A DNA stretch of 61,486 nucleotides from DATCDR01 sp036510575 (GCA_036510575.1 DATCDR010000115.1:1-61486), one strand, 5' to 3'. Positions 28,058 through 38,071 are shown, counted from the first letter of the stretch. Notes: generated by a model not told the origin, from the sequence alone. A program made the numbers and translations.

Positions 28058-28795
28058 TTACTGACCCGTCACGCGCCGATCCACCTGCCCACTCCATTCC
28101 GACGCTTGAATCGGTTCGAAGCGATACCCAACGCCCCGAACCGTGCTGATGCGCTTCGGATTGTCCGGATCTTCCTCGATCTTTCTGCGGACTCGTCGGA
28201 TGTGCTCGGTGACGGTTGCCTCGTCTTGCCACTCCCCCGAGGATCCCCAAACCGACTCAAGCAGCTGTTGGCGGCTAAAGACTCGGCGAGGCGAGGCGGC
28301 CAGGAACACAAGAAGGTCGAACTCCTTGGCGGTGAACGCAATCTGCGTGCCGTGCAACGTCACCTCGCGCGAGCTCACGTCGATTGCGAAGTCCCCGAGA
28401 TCCATGATTGAGCTGGAAGGGGTCGCAGCTACGTGACGCTTCGTTCGTCGAAGAACCGAGGCGACACGTGCGGTGAGTTCGCCCGGCGAGAACGGCTTGA
28501 CGATGTAGTCGTCGGCCCCCATCTTCAGACCCGAAACCCGGTCGATCTCGCTGCCGCGTCCAGTCAAGAACACGACTGGTACATCACAGACGAGGCGCAT
28601 CTCCTTCAGCAGATCTCGACCGTCCTCGGTGTCGAGCACCACGTCGAGCAGCACGAGGTCCGGCTCCTCACGAACTACCGCGGCCAGCGCGTCCGGAGCG
28701 GTGGACACGGCCTCGACCTGATACTCGTCGGCCTCGAGGAGCCGGCGCAACATGTCACGGATCTCAGCGTCGTCGTCGACGACCAGTATTCGCAC
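28058..28795 (-). CDS. OmpR/PhoB-family response regulator
   Basis: 245 residues. The receiver domain has DDD at 7-9, phosphoacceptor D51 (LVLLDVVLD) and K100 (YIVKPF). A winged-helix DNA-binding domain follows (TAKEFDLLVFLAASPRRVFS, then VTEHIRRVRRKIEEDP, then RGVGYRFEP). No histidine kinase follows it in an operon, so it may be served by the nearby hybrid kinase or by a kinase elsewhere. ATG 28795 is the natural start of the receiver domain. Confidence 0.93.
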   Translation of the reverse strand: MRILVVDDDAEIRDMLRRLLEADEYQVEAVSTAPDALAAVVREEPDLVLLDVVLDTEDGRDLLKEMRLVCDVPVVFLTGRGSEIDRVSGLKMGADDYIVKPFSPGELTARVASVLRRTKRHVAATPSSSIMDLGDFAIDVSSREVTLHGTQIAFTAKEFDLLVFLAASPRRVFSRQQLLESVWGSSGEWQDEATVTEHIRRVRRKIEEDPDNPKRISTVRGVGYRFEPIQASEWSGQVDRRVTGQ

Positions 28796-28970
28796 GATGT
28801 CGCCCTCAGCCTCGGCCAGAAGCGGGCCGACACAACTCGCTGCGCCACATGCATGGTGTCATCGCGCGGTCCATATCGATTTCACAGAAGTTCAGCTCTC
28901 CTTTGAAGCTCACCGAGCTAGTTCGGCGCGATCGCGCTTTCATTTTCACTCTCCAGCCGGACCCGCAGGC

Positions 28971-29675
28971 CTAGTAGATGATCTCCATACGAAGGCCTTC
29001 AGAGTCCCATTCGGGGTTCTCCGGGATCCTGTGACCGATCTTGGCGAAGATTCGCCGCGCGCTCCACATACAGGCAGCGACATCGATGAGTCGAGACTCC
29101 TTCACCCTCGGCAGATCGGCGCAGAGAATACGTTCGGCCTGATCGAGACGCCCCACAAGCAACGCCTTTCGTTCGTCTCGTCCGTACTCACTTCGCTTGG
29201 AATACAAGAGAGGCTTGTCGTGGTTCAGCTCATAGAACGCGAGCTCTGGCTCGACTGAGTAGACCGTTCGTTGCCGGTACGGAGCGATCTCGTCGCATAT
29301 CTCGCGGTAGTGATGGAGAAGGATTCCGGTAACCGCGTCGACTCCGGAGTCGACGTCACCACGGAGCAGTTCCCGAGATGGAGCGGAACGTATCGACGCG
29401 CCTCGACGTGGCCCGAGCATCTCTCGAGCCAACTGGTCGCACTCGCGACCTTTCGGTGTCGCTTCGTCGAGAAAACCGATCGGTGCGTGTACCCCGATGA
29501 CAGCGAAGGCCGGTTTGTAGTCGAGAATCTCTGCAAAGCTCTCGAAAACCATCGGCTCTTCGATACTCATCGTGACGCCGGCGATCTTGCAGCTCGCGGT
29601 CAACCACCCGGAGTTGCACGGCACTGCGCCCGCGATTATTTGATACGGGAGTTCTGGCCCGCCTCGATGCAACAT
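28971..29675 (-). CDS. DUF429 family protein (predicted RNase H-like fold)
   Basis: 234 residues. Family motifs are AVIGVHAPIGFLDEATPKGR, ARSMLG-like AREMLGPRRGASIRSAPSRE and YSVEPELAFYELN, which match DUF429, a family predicted to have an RNase H-like nuclease fold. In the first motif the usual Asp position is HAP, so catalysis is uncertain. AAAGGAGA lies 8 nt before ATG 29675, and the gene begins 22 bases after pilT, so it is probably co-transcribed with it. The link to pili may be only positional. Confidence 0.78.
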   Translation of the reverse strand: MLHRGGPELPYQIIAGAVPCNSGWLTASCKIAGVTMSIEEPMVFESFAEILDYKPAFAVIGVHAPIGFLDEATPKGRECDQLAREMLGPRRGASIRSAPSRELLRGDVDSGVDAVTGILLHHYREICDEIAPYRQRTVYSVEPELAFYELNHDKPLLYSKRSEYGRDERKALLVGRLDQAERILCADLPRVKESRLIDVAACMWSARRIFAKIGHRIPENPEWDSEGLRMEIIY

Positions 29676-29697
29676 AAAGACTGTCTCCTTTTGGCGC

Positions 29698-30789
29698 TTA
29701 AGCCGCAGCTACTCCGGTACGTCCGAGTTCGCGAGCGAGCTCCTTTGGATATGTCGTGATGGCGAGGGCGTCCTCATAGGTGATAGTGCCGCTGCGGATC
29801 AAATCAGCGAGACTCATCTCGAGTGTCTGCATCCCATCGCCTCGAGAGGTGCTCATGATGTTTCGAAGCTGATTCGACTTGCCTTCTCGAATCATGTTCC
29901 GACTGGCACTGGTTGCGATCAACACCTCGAAGGTGGCAACCATGCCGCCGCCAACCTTTGGGACCAATCGCTGTGCGACGACCGCGGCTAGCGATGCCGA
30001 AAGTTGGACTCGGATCTGGTCCTGGCGCCATGCGGGGAACACGTCGATGATTCGGTCGATCGCCTGCGAGGCGTCGTTGGTGTGAAGGGTTGCGAAGACG
30101 AGGTGACCGGTTTCTGCCATCGTCAGGGCGATCTGAATCGACTCGAGGTCGCGCATCTCACCGATGAGCAGGACATCAGGGTCCTCTCGGAGCGCCGAGC
30201 GCAGTGCCCGTTCGAAGGAACCGCTGTCAGTTCCGATCTCGCGCTGGTTGATCGCTGACCTCTTGTGATTATGCACGTACTCGATCGGATCCTCGATGGT
30301 CAGTACGTGCGCATCGCGGTTGTCGTTGATGTGATCAATGATCGAGGCAAGTGTCGTTGACTTACCTGAGCCGGTAGGGCCGGTCACGAGGACGAATCCT
30401 CGTGGCAGTACTGCCAGCTGATTGGCAACCGACGGCAGGCCGAGCTGCTCAAAGCTCGGAATGGCCGATGGGATCATCCGAAGCGCGATCGCGATGTCAC
30501 CCTTTTGATAGAACGCGTTCCCACGGATTCTGGCCCGGTCGTACCAGCTAAAGGAGAAGTCGACGTCTTTCCGACTCTCGAAAATCTCCATCAGCTCTTC
30601 GTCGAGCAAGCCCGCCAAGATCACCTCGGCTGCTGCGCTGGTGGTCGTCGCCGCGCCCTCCACGGGGCGGAGGGCTCCGTCGACTCGAACTCGGGGCGCC
30701 GAGTTCGTCGTGATGAGAAGGTCCGAGCCGCCGCGGTCCCATAGCTCTTGGAGCAGAGCTTCGATCGGTTCGAAATTCGTTGTTTGCAT
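29698..30789 (-). CDS. pilT: Type IV pilus retraction ATPase PilT
   Basis: Hexameric ATPase that depolymerises type IV pili, pulling cells or DNA. 363 residues with Walker A GPTGSGKST, the Asp box (VLTIEDPIEYVH), Walker B (DVLLIGEMRD) and the His box (LVFATLHTNDA). The segment SASRNMIREGKSNQL corresponds to the AIRNLIRE retraction motif, which separates PilT from the assembly ATPase PilB. A CCGTAACTA element lies about 100 bases upstream. pilT is cut off from the other pilus genes by the pilin and IS30 remnants. Confidence 0.95.
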   Translation of the reverse strand: MQTTNFEPIEALLQELWDRGGSDLLITTNSAPRVRVDGALRPVEGAATTTSAAAEVILAGLLDEELMEIFESRKDVDFSFSWYDRARIRGNAFYQKGDIAIALRMIPSAIPSFEQLGLPSVANQLAVLPRGFVLVTGPTGSGKSTTLASIIDHINDNRDAHVLTIEDPIEYVHNHKRSAINQREIGTDSGSFERALRSALREDPDVLLIGEMRDLESIQIALTMAETGHLVFATLHTNDASQAIDRIIDVFPAWRQDQIRVQLSASLAAVVAQRLVPKVGGGMVATFEVLIATSASRNMIREGKSNQLRNIMSTSRGDGMQTLEMSLADLIRSGTITYEDALAITTYPKELARELGRTGVAAA

Positions 30790-30812
30790 TGGCGTAATTC
30801 CTCGCTAGCCGT

Positions 30813-30830
30813 TGTGGCCACTGTGGCCAC
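30813..30830. repeat. Tandem TGTGGCCAC pair upstream of pilT
   Basis: TGTGGCCAC is repeated head to tail (30813-30821 and 30822-30830), and each copy is built around the palindrome TGGCCA. It lies about 25 bases before the pilT start and could be an operator or a leader hairpin. Confidence 0.6.
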
Positions 30831-30889
30831 AGCGCTCGATGACTTGGGCCTCGGCACAGTCGCCGAGTCCCAAATCACTTGGCTACATC

Positions 30890-30898
30890 TAGTTACGG
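30890..30898 (-). promoter_or_regulatory. CCGTAACTA element upstream of pilT
   Basis: On the minus strand CCGTAACTA is followed by GATGTAGCCAAG, 101 bases before pilT. The same nine bases precede pilA and pilB in the same orientation, each followed within 5-7 bases by AGC. Confidence 0.5.
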
Positions 30899-30926
30899 TT
30901 ATTCGTCGACATTTCTTTACTGCTAC

Positions 30927-31200
30927 TTACGCCCCTGCGCAGATTCCTTGAGCACCGGAGAAGTCCGTAGCGAGGAACTACCACGGCGGAGTGGTGCCAT
31001 CCGCCTCATAGAGCGCAGCTCCGGTAGGAGCATCGGTGACCGTCATTCCTGGGTCATTGGCGGCCAGCGTTACCTCGACGGCCTTGTTGTCGGCGCTCAA
31101 GCTGATCGTGTAAAGGTCTGAGTTCGCCGGCAACGTCGCCAGATATGTTGGTGCCAGGTCGCCCGGATCGGTCCCTACCGCGTATACCGGCGGAACGTGT
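30927..31200 (-). pseudogene. Truncated type IV pilin remnant with amber stop
   Basis: Reading the minus strand, the region encodes GDLAPTYLATLPANSDLYTI, then VEVTLAANDPGMTV, then TTPPW, a TAG (30978-30980), then FLATDFSGAQGICAGA and a stop. This parallels the C-terminal half of the intact pilin just upstream (GNLVPTYLATWPSSAAYTIG, then VTLATTDPG, then FSGKGICAGA). The N-terminal helix and leader are absent; the homology stops where IS30-like sequence begins. Divergence from PilA is large, so this was an old paralogue or minor pilin, not a fresh copy. Confidence 0.8.
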
Positions 31201-31204
31201 TCGG

Positions 31205-31815
<611 letters not shown>

Positions 31816-31872
31816 CATCGTCGGGCCCGTCAACCTTGTAACTGCTGCAACTTCTGGTTGACGCTGAGCCGC

Positions 31873-32361
31873 TTACGCTCCGGCGCAGATACCCTTTCCG
31901 GAGAACGTCGACACTGGTGTGGCTGCAAACTGATACGCATCACCGGCAGCAGCTCCAAGTACTCCGTTGAACTGCGCCGCCCCAGGGTGGCTGGCGTCGA
32001 TGTAGCCAGGGTCAGTCGTAGCCAGGGTGACGGTGGTGTTGTTACCGCTCACGCCGATCGTGTAGGCAGCGCTGGACGGCCACGTCGCCAAGTACGTCGG
32101 AACGAGGTTGCCAGTGGCACCGGCCGTGGGCGGAGTAGTAGGCGACTGCGCCTGCTCTGCAGCAATTGCGACGTTGACGCTCTGAGCATCGGTCGCACAT
32201 GCGGCCGCCGCACTGCTACTCGTGACGCCGCCAAGGGCGAACACCACGATCGCGGCAAGGATACCGAGGACGACGATGACGATAAGAAGTTCGATAAGGG
32301 TGAATCCTCGCTCACCGTTTAGCTCACGGTTGCGCTGAATTCTGTGGATATTGGCTAGCAC
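31873..32361 (-). CDS. pilA: Type IV major pilin
   Basis: Structural subunit of the pilus. From GTG 32361 (AAAGG eight bases upstream) the prepilin has 162 residues with a 19-residue leader, cleaved in GERG|FTLIELLIVIVVLG. Mature F1 and E5 are the canonical residues, followed by the long hydrophobic assembly helix. The C-terminal globular part ends in FSGKGICAGA, and C16-type pairing with the cysteine in AACATDAQS is plausible. A CCGTAACTA element lies 92 bases upstream. Cleavage would be by the A24 peptidase 8 kb away. Confidence 0.93.
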   Translation of the reverse strand: MLANIHRIQRNRELNGERGFTLIELLIVIVVLGILAAIVVFALGGVTSSSAAAACATDAQSVNVAIAAEQAQSPTTPPTAGATGNLVPTYLATWPSSAAYTIGVSGNNTTVTLATTDPGYIDASHPGAAQFNGVLGAAAGDAYQFAATPVSTFSGKGICAGA

Positions 32362-32452
32362 GGCATTACCTTTCGTTAGATGGGAGACCTTCGGGGAAAC
32401 TGAGAAACCCGACTTGGATTCGCTCGTGTGACCTCTAGAGCCTTGCTCTATA

Positions 32453-32461
32453 TAGTTACGG
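32453..32461 (-). promoter_or_regulatory. CCGTAACTA element upstream of pilA
   Basis: Minus strand CCGTAACTATATAGAGCAAGG, 92 bases before the pilA start. It overlaps a TATATAG that could act as a -10. It shares nine bases plus the trailing AGC(C)AA with the pilT and pilB copies. Confidence 0.55.
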
Positions 32462-32481
32462 ACGGAAAGCAACCTACACAC

Positions 32482-33011
32482 AATGGCTTCCCAACATCAG
32501 CCCAAATATCTACATAGCCGACTGATACTGGCGAGTGAGCTGGTCGGGTAAATGGTCTGCATCTCTCCTTAGTTCGGGATTGCGAAAATGCTGTGCTGGT
32601 GCTCAATGTCGGTTGTCTTGATTGGAAACTCGAGCGGTATGTTTATGGAACTATTCGGCGCTGATATCGGACGAGCTACAGGTCGCGACACTGCGATCAT
32701 TTGGAATGCGGCCGTTCCAAGACTTCAGCCGAGACGACCTTCCCTGGGCTCATCGGTCGCTAGCCAAGGGCAGCCACAACGACCCCAAATCAGGTCAGAT
32801 GCTGCACCGTTGTGTCCGGCTGCTGACGCCGCAGCCCATCGACGTGCGCCGGCAGGTACACCGTCGTCGGTACTCCTATCTCCAGATCACTGGAGTAGTA
32901 GTAATGCGCGCGACCTGCGTCTCACGAAGTTACGAATAGGAGCTTTTCAGAATCATATTCGTGCCATTGGGCTCATTCGATTGGTGAATTAATCCCGCCA
33001 AAACTCTCGAA
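32482..33011. other. Gene-free gap between pilA and pilC
   Basis: 530 bases, noticeably more AT-rich near pilA. A 134-codon plus-strand frame (32588-32992) has unlikely composition and no recognisable domain, so I do not call it. The gap holds the distal part of the pilA promoter region and perhaps more remnant DNA. Confidence 0.45.
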
Positions 33012-34220
33012 TCAGGTGACTGATACCTGCTTGTAGATTCCGTACATTGCCGACACCAGTGCCACAGCGACGAATCCAACCACGACACCCATAAAGATAA
33101 TGACTGCGGGCTCAAATAGACTGGTAAATCGCTTTATTTTGATGTCGAGTTCTCGATCATAGAATCCGGCGGCCACACGAAGCTGTTCGTCCAGGGTCCC
33201 AGTCTCTTCACCAACTCGGAAAATCTGACGAGCGGCGCTCGGGAAAAGCCCCGACCTCGCAAGTGGAGCCGCGAGTCCCTGGCCCTCGAGCATCTCTTCG
33301 CGGATGTCGCCAAGACCACGCTTGTACACGGCATTATTCGTGGCATCCGCTGTGACCAACATCGCCTCCGGAAGTGCCACGCCCGCCGACAACATCGATG
33401 CGAGAATACGGCAAATCCTTTCCAGAATCGCGTGCTGGATCATGTCACCGAGCAACGGAAGCTTCAACATCACCGCGTCGAGCCGAACGCGACCCGTCTT
33501 GGATCGCCAACTCCAGATGCCAAAGGCTACGAGAGCCACCACGGCACCAAAGATGATCAGGTAGTTCTTCGAGACGATGCCGGTAAGTGCGAGCAGCATC
33601 CGGGTTGGGAGCGGCAACTTGGCATTCAACGACGCGAAAAAGACCCTGAACCGAGGCAGAACGAACGTGGCGAGAACCACAATGGTGACCACGGACATAC
33701 CCATCACGATCAGCGGGTACACCAGCGCGGAGACGACGCGACTTTTAGCGTCGGCATCTCGTTGCATGTACTCCGCCAATTGCAACAACGTGACGTCCAA
33801 AGCGCCCGTCAGCTCAGCTGAATTGAGGATTCCGACGTAGTAAAGCGGAAACGCCTCTGGATGCGCCGCGGCGGCCGATGAAAAGGTGTCGCCGGACTGC
33901 AGCCCCTCGACCATGTCAACCAACACCTTCTTGAAGGTCTTGTCCGAGGTCTCGTCGAGAATGATCTCCATCGCCTCGAGAATCGGGATACCTGCCGAGA
34001 TGAATACCGAGAGCTGGCGAGAGAAGCCCATCACGACGTCACGCGGCACGCGGCGCTTCGTAAGCTCGAGCTTGAGTAACGTCGGCTTCTCGTCGACCGA
34101 CATCGGCTGGAGTCCGCGAGCGGCCAACGACAAGCGCGCGGCGCCACTCGAGACGGCTTCCTCGACTCCGCTGACCGTCTTACCGTCGATATCGACTGCT
34201 TCAAACTTGTACTTCGTCAT
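33012..34220 (-). CDS. pilC: Type IV pilus platform protein PilC (GspF family)
   Basis: Inner-membrane platform on which the assembly ATPase works. 402 residues with the duplicated T2SSF domain: FSRQLSVFISAGIPILEAME in the first half and ICRILASMLSAGVALPEAML in the second. Three membrane helices are visible (about 170-190, 218-238, 372-395). It lies 13 bases after pilB on the same strand, so they form an operon. Length and motifs match the family. Confidence 0.95.
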   Translation of the reverse strand: MTKYKFEAVDIDGKTVSGVEEAVSSGAARLSLAARGLQPMSVDEKPTLLKLELTKRRVPRDVVMGFSRQLSVFISAGIPILEAMEIILDETSDKTFKKVLVDMVEGLQSGDTFSSAAAAHPEAFPLYYVGILNSAELTGALDVTLLQLAEYMQRDADAKSRVVSALVYPLIVMGMSVVTIVVLATFVLPRFRVFFASLNAKLPLPTRMLLALTGIVSKNYLIIFGAVVALVAFGIWSWRSKTGRVRLDAVMLKLPLLGDMIQHAILERICRILASMLSAGVALPEAMLVTADATNNAVYKRGLGDIREEMLEGQGLAAPLARSGLFPSAARQIFRVGEETGTLDEQLRVAAGFYDRELDIKIKRFTSLFEPAVIIFMGVVVGFVAVALVSAMYGIYKQVSVT

Positions 34221-34233
34221 GATCCGATCTTTC

Positions 34234-36048
34234 TCAAAGCGAGTAGATGCTGCGGATTACCTCTTCGATGGTCGTGACGTCATGCGCGACGAGATCGATC
34301 GTCTCCTCGCGTAGCGTTCGCATACCCTGACGTTGTGCGAGGCGACGCAACTCCTCCTGCGTTGCCCATCCGACGATGAGCCGCTTGATTTCAGGCGTCA
34401 TCTTCAGAAGCTCGTAGACACCGATGCGCGCGTGGTATCCGGTTCCGGCGCAGTAGTTGCAGCCGGCCCCGTGGTAGAAGGTGTTCTTGTCGGGTCCCTC
34501 ACTCTCCCGATAGAACGCGATTTCGGCGTCGGTCGGCTGATATGGAACCTTGCACTGCGGGCAGATTCGACGTACCAGTCGCTGGCCAACCACCGCCAGC
34601 ACGGAAGACGCGATGAGGAACGATTCGATTCCCATGTCCAAGAACCGGTGAAGTGCCGAGACCGAGTCGGTGGCGTGGAGTGACGAAAGCACGAAGTGCC
34701 CCGTCAAAGCCGACTGCACGGCGATTCGCGCCGTCTCGACGTCTCGAATCTCGCCAACGAGGATCACGTCGGGGTCTTGGCGCAGAATCGACTTCAGTCC
34801 GGTCGCGAAGGTGAGGCCAGCTGCCTCGTTGGTCTGAATCTGGTTGATCGACGGGAACACGTACTCGACCGGGTCTTCAATCGTCATGATGTTCCGGGTC
34901 GGATCATTCAGCTCAGAGAGCGTCGCGTACAGCGTCGTCGTCTTACCGCTGCCCGTCGGCCCTGCACAAAGGACCATTCCGAAGGGCGCATGCGAGAGCT
35001 CAGAAAAATTGTGGTGCGTGTCCGTCGGCATGCCGAGGTCGGCGAGGCGCAACACCGATCGTGACGTGTCGAGGATTCTCATGACGCACTTCTCGCCTGA
35101 GATCGTCGCGACGGTCGCAACGCGGACATCGACCCGCTTGCCGTCGATGTCGATAGCCAGCTGGCCGTCTTGTGGTCGCCGACGCTCGACGATGTTCATG
35201 CCCGCCATGATCTTTATTCGACTGATCAGACCTAGGCCCATCGCGCCGGGGAGCTCGAGGACTTCTTTCAGCGTGCCGTCGATGCGGAAGCGCACTCGAA
35301 CCACTTCGGTCTGCGGTTCGATGTGCACGTCAGAGGCGCGGTCTCGAAGGGCCTGGGTAAGAATTCTGTTTACGACCTGGACAATCGGCGCGTCGTCTCC
35401 AGGAGATTCTTGCTGGTCATTGCCGGTGGTCTGCCGCCTGGATCCCTCGACCGCCTCGAAGGCTCGGATGAGATCTCGTACGCCACCAAGTGCCCGGTAC
35501 TGCGTCTCGATCGCCGAGCGCAGGACATTCACCGGAGCAAGGAACATCTCTACCGAACATCCGGAGAGCTTCTCCAAGTTGCGGCGGAGCTCTTGTGAGG
35601 GATCTGCGACCGCGACGCGGAGGTGCTTGTCGACACACGAAACCGCTACGACCAGATGAGCTCTGGCGAAGTCTTCCGGCACGAATACGGCGGCCTCGGG
35701 ATCGAGCGCCTCAATGTTCAGATCGATGCTCTGGACCCCGAACTGCGCCGCAAGCGTGTCCAAGAGCTCCGACTGGCTGATCGTGCCCATGTCGACCAGG
35801 AGCTGCCCGAAGAGCGCGCCGCTCTCTTGTTGACTGAGCGCCTCCTCGATCTGCTCAGGCGTGGCGACACCACGCGAGACGAGCAGCTCACCTAGGCGAG
35901 GACGAGAGCTGTCGCCGCCGTTCTCAGCCGACGGAACGAACTCCCGGTCCGCGACCGCCACCGAGGAGCGCGAAGGGCTCAGCGAAGAGTCGGCATCGCC
36001 CGAGACATCGGGTTCTTTCGACTTATCTCGTGATCCTCGACCTAGCAT
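34234..36048 (-). CDS. pilB: Type IV pilus assembly ATPase PilB (GspE family)
   Basis: Powers pilus extension. 604 residues: a variable N terminus, an MshEN-type domain (about 45-200, LGELLVSRGVATPEQIEEAL, a likely c-di-GMP-binding fold), then the ATPase with Walker A GPTGSGKTTT, Asp box IEDPVEYVF, Walker B VILVGEIRD and His box FVLSSLHATD. The zinc site is RRICPQCKVPY with CNYCAGTGYHARIG. An MshEN-like domain would let c-di-GMP act directly on pilus assembly, fitting the GGDEF genes around. A CCGTAACTA element is 30 bases upstream. Confidence 0.95.
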   Translation of the reverse strand: MLGRGSRDKSKEPDVSGDADSSLSPSRSSVAVADREFVPSAENGGDSSRPRLGELLVSRGVATPEQIEEALSQQESGALFGQLLVDMGTISQSELLDTLAAQFGVQSIDLNIEALDPEAAVFVPEDFARAHLVVAVSCVDKHLRVAVADPSQELRRNLEKLSGCSVEMFLAPVNVLRSAIETQYRALGGVRDLIRAFEAVEGSRRQTTGNDQQESPGDDAPIVQVVNRILTQALRDRASDVHIEPQTEVVRVRFRIDGTLKEVLELPGAMGLGLISRIKIMAGMNIVERRRPQDGQLAIDIDGKRVDVRVATVATISGEKCVMRILDTSRSVLRLADLGMPTDTHHNFSELSHAPFGMVLCAGPTGSGKTTTLYATLSELNDPTRNIMTIEDPVEYVFPSINQIQTNEAAGLTFATGLKSILRQDPDVILVGEIRDVETARIAVQSALTGHFVLSSLHATDSVSALHRFLDMGIESFLIASSVLAVVGQRLVRRICPQCKVPYQPTDAEIAFYRESEGPDKNTFYHGAGCNYCAGTGYHARIGVYELLKMTPEIKRLIVGWATQEELRRLAQRQGMRTLREETIDLVAHDVTTIEEVIRSIYSL

Positions 36049-36077
36049 TTGCTCCCACTATCTCGTTGCTTCACCAG

Positions 36078-36086
36078 TAGTTACGG
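36078..36086 (-). promoter_or_regulatory. CCGTAACTA element upstream of pilB
   Basis: Minus strand CCGTAACTACTGGTGAAGCAACG, 30 bases before the pilB start; third copy of the element shared with pilA and pilT. Confidence 0.5.
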
Positions 36087-36254
36087 AGAGGCTCGGCAAC
36101 TACTTGAGCGATCCGTCCAATTCCTCCTGACTCGATTGACCAGACGATCTACGGCACCGCCCCTCTTACCTGCGCTCGACAGCCACTACGGGTGCAGCTG
36201 GCCTCGAATCGGTGCTCCCTACAACTCCGAGAGCTACGCCGTACGCGCCTGCAT

Positions 36255-36902
36255 GCGAACGGTGCTACAGAGTCTTTATCGACCAATCAGCGCACTCCTG
36301 AAGCGAATTTTCAACGAGAAAGCGCTGCAAGCACGCGCCAAGGTGCGCGAATACCGAACAACGGAGAAATCGCTCCAAAGGGGGTTCTTGCACGTCGTTA
36401 TCGACGACGTGCAAACCGCAGGGCTCTCAGCTCTCGCAGCTTCGGACATCGGAGTGCCGCTCCCTCCACTCGAGGACTTCTTCGCGCTCTTCAAAGACGA
36501 CAACGACTGCTTGGAGTTTCTCTGGTGCAGCCGGTTCTCCGCAGATGGTCGGAGCACTGCACCGAGCGTGGGCAGACGCGTGAGTTCCAAGCAGACGTTG
36601 ACACGACAGCGCACCTGCGATGGCGGTGCGGGTCGTGTGGCTACTTCCTGTCACCGATCGCAGGCACGATCCTTCAGGGGTCGCAAACCCTGCTGCATCT
36701 CTACTTCGACGCGATCGGCACACTCGGCGAACCGGGCCGGACGGGTCCAATCGAAGAGCTCGCGTCCGAGCTCAGCATCACCTTCGGAGCAGCGGCGGAG
36801 GTGACACGGCTTCTCGCGGGGCACTTCGACTCCCGCGACAGCTCGTCACCTCGTTTCGAGTTCGACCTCGTGACCGCGATTGAACTCACCTTCAACAACT
36901 AA
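36255..36902 (+). pseudogene. IS1595-like transposase zinc-ribbon fragment with frameshift
   Basis: Two frames must be joined. The first gives LEDFFALFKDDNDCLEFLWC, the second HCTERGQTREFQ, then LRWRCGSCGYFLSPIAGTIL and IEELASELSITFGAAAEVTR. Together they resemble the N terminus of IS1595-type transposases (the LxDFFxxFPDEDACLEYL pattern, a Cys4 ribbon, then a short helix-turn-helix). One ribbon CxxC has decayed to CTER, and the DDE catalytic domain is absent. The frame ends naturally at 36902. It could also be a domesticated zinc-ribbon regulator, but the frameshift near 36545 argues for a relic. Confidence 0.5.
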
Positions 36903-36955
36903 GCGACGAAGGCCGAACTCAGCCAACACGACAGCCTGCGGGGAGGGTCGCGGAC

Positions 36956-38071
36956 TTAGTCGACGAGGCGTGCGACGTTCTTCCCAAGCATCTTTGAAAG
37001 ATTGAGCCCGTCGACAAGTCGATCAAAGGGAATCCGCGTCGGGTCCGAAACCACCACGGAGGCAGAGATCGAAATCGACTCCTCGTGGTAGGGAGCAGGC
37101 AGCCGCAGGGTCCGGGCAGCGAGCACCAGTCGCTCAGCTCGATTGAGCGCGCTCTCATTGTCGATCGCTGGGGCGAGCAACAAGAACTCATCATCGCCAT
37201 ATCTGATAACAAGATCTCCAGGACGGCGCTCTCGCCGCAGCATGTCGGCAAGCGCGATGAGCACCTGGTCCCCCGCATCTTCGCCGTAGCGCGAGTTGAA
37301 CTCCGCGAGGTCGTCGACGTCGACCAGTGTTGCCGCAACCACGGCGGCTGACTCCCGGGCCTTGGAGCGGATGAATCGGTCGAAGAATCGACGGTTGTAG
37401 ACGTCGGTGAGGAGATCCCAGTCCGTTGCATACGATCCCGGCACCGCACGACCGAGTTCCAGTGCCGCGCCAAGGACCTCGACGGCGGTAGCTAGTCGAT
37501 CTTCCGCCGGGCTCATCGTCGTCGCCTCGACCCGACGGAGCGCCTGCTCGGCCCGTGCCAGCGTCCTGGCTGGAAGCTGCGAAGAAAGTGGCCGCAAGAT
37601 CTGACGGAAGGCTTCTACGGTGTCGTCCCGCCGAAACGTCCATCTGGCGATGAACGAGCGCGAGTCCTCAATCGACTCGCTGCCGTCGATTAGCCCGTGG
37701 TCGTCGACGGCGACCATCGCTGCAGAAAGCGAGCCGTTCAACACGACGAGTACCCAGGAGTCGAGCAGCTCGTCGCGGCGAGTCAGGTCAACCGCGTGAA
37801 CGCCGGCAGGCATGTTGGTTCCCTCACCTGGAAATCCGACCACGACCGTCGCGCCTGCTGCAGCCATGCCCGCGTACCTCGCGGCCTCGAGGTCGAAGTA
37901 CGCCCGACGTTGGAACAGCGCCAGGACGAAACTCGTCTGAGACGACGCCGAGCCGTCGAGAAAGTCAGATGCCAGTGCTGAGATGAACGAGAGCTTCATC
38001 GCCTCGCAGATAGCACCAACGCTGCGCTTGGAAAGCCAGTGCGACGGCGAGGATGCGAGAGAACCGCTCAT
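36956..38071 (-). CDS. DICT-like sensor plus GGDEF protein
   Basis: 371 residues (an internal ATG at 37999 is an alternative start). The N-terminal half (SFVLALFQRRAYFDLEAARY, then VVVGFPGEG, then LVVLNGSLSAAMVAVDD) resembles the DICT sensor domain linked to c-di-GMP and two-component proteins. The C-terminal half is GGDEF: DLLTDVYNRRFFDRF, inhibitory site RPGD, and signature GDDEF (Gly2 replaced by Asp), ending LNLSKMLGKNVARL. The metal-binding DEF part is kept, so activity is possible but weakened. It adjoins pilB and probably tunes pili. Confidence 0.8.
   Translation of the reverse strand: MSGSLASSPSHWLSKRSVGAICEAMKLSFISALASDFLDGSASSQTSFVLALFQRRAYFDLEAARYAGMAAAGATVVVGFPGEGTNMPAGVHAVDLTRRDELLDSWVLVVLNGSLSAAMVAVDDHGLIDGSESIEDSRSFIARWTFRRDDTVEAFRQILRPLSSQLPARTLARAEQALRRVEATTMSPAEDRLATAVEVLGAALELGRAVPGSYATDWDLLTDVYNRRFFDRFIRSKARESAAVVAATLVDVDDLAEFNSRYGEDAGDQVLIALADMLRRERRPGDLVIRYGDDEFLLLAPAIDNESALNRAERLVLAARTLRLPAPYHEESISISASVVVSDPTRIPFDRLVDGLNLSKMLGKNVARLVD

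Noticed and set aside
32588..32992. 134-codon frame between pilA and pilC.
   Set aside because: No domain, no ribosome site, odd composition; a second frame over the same DNA is equally open.
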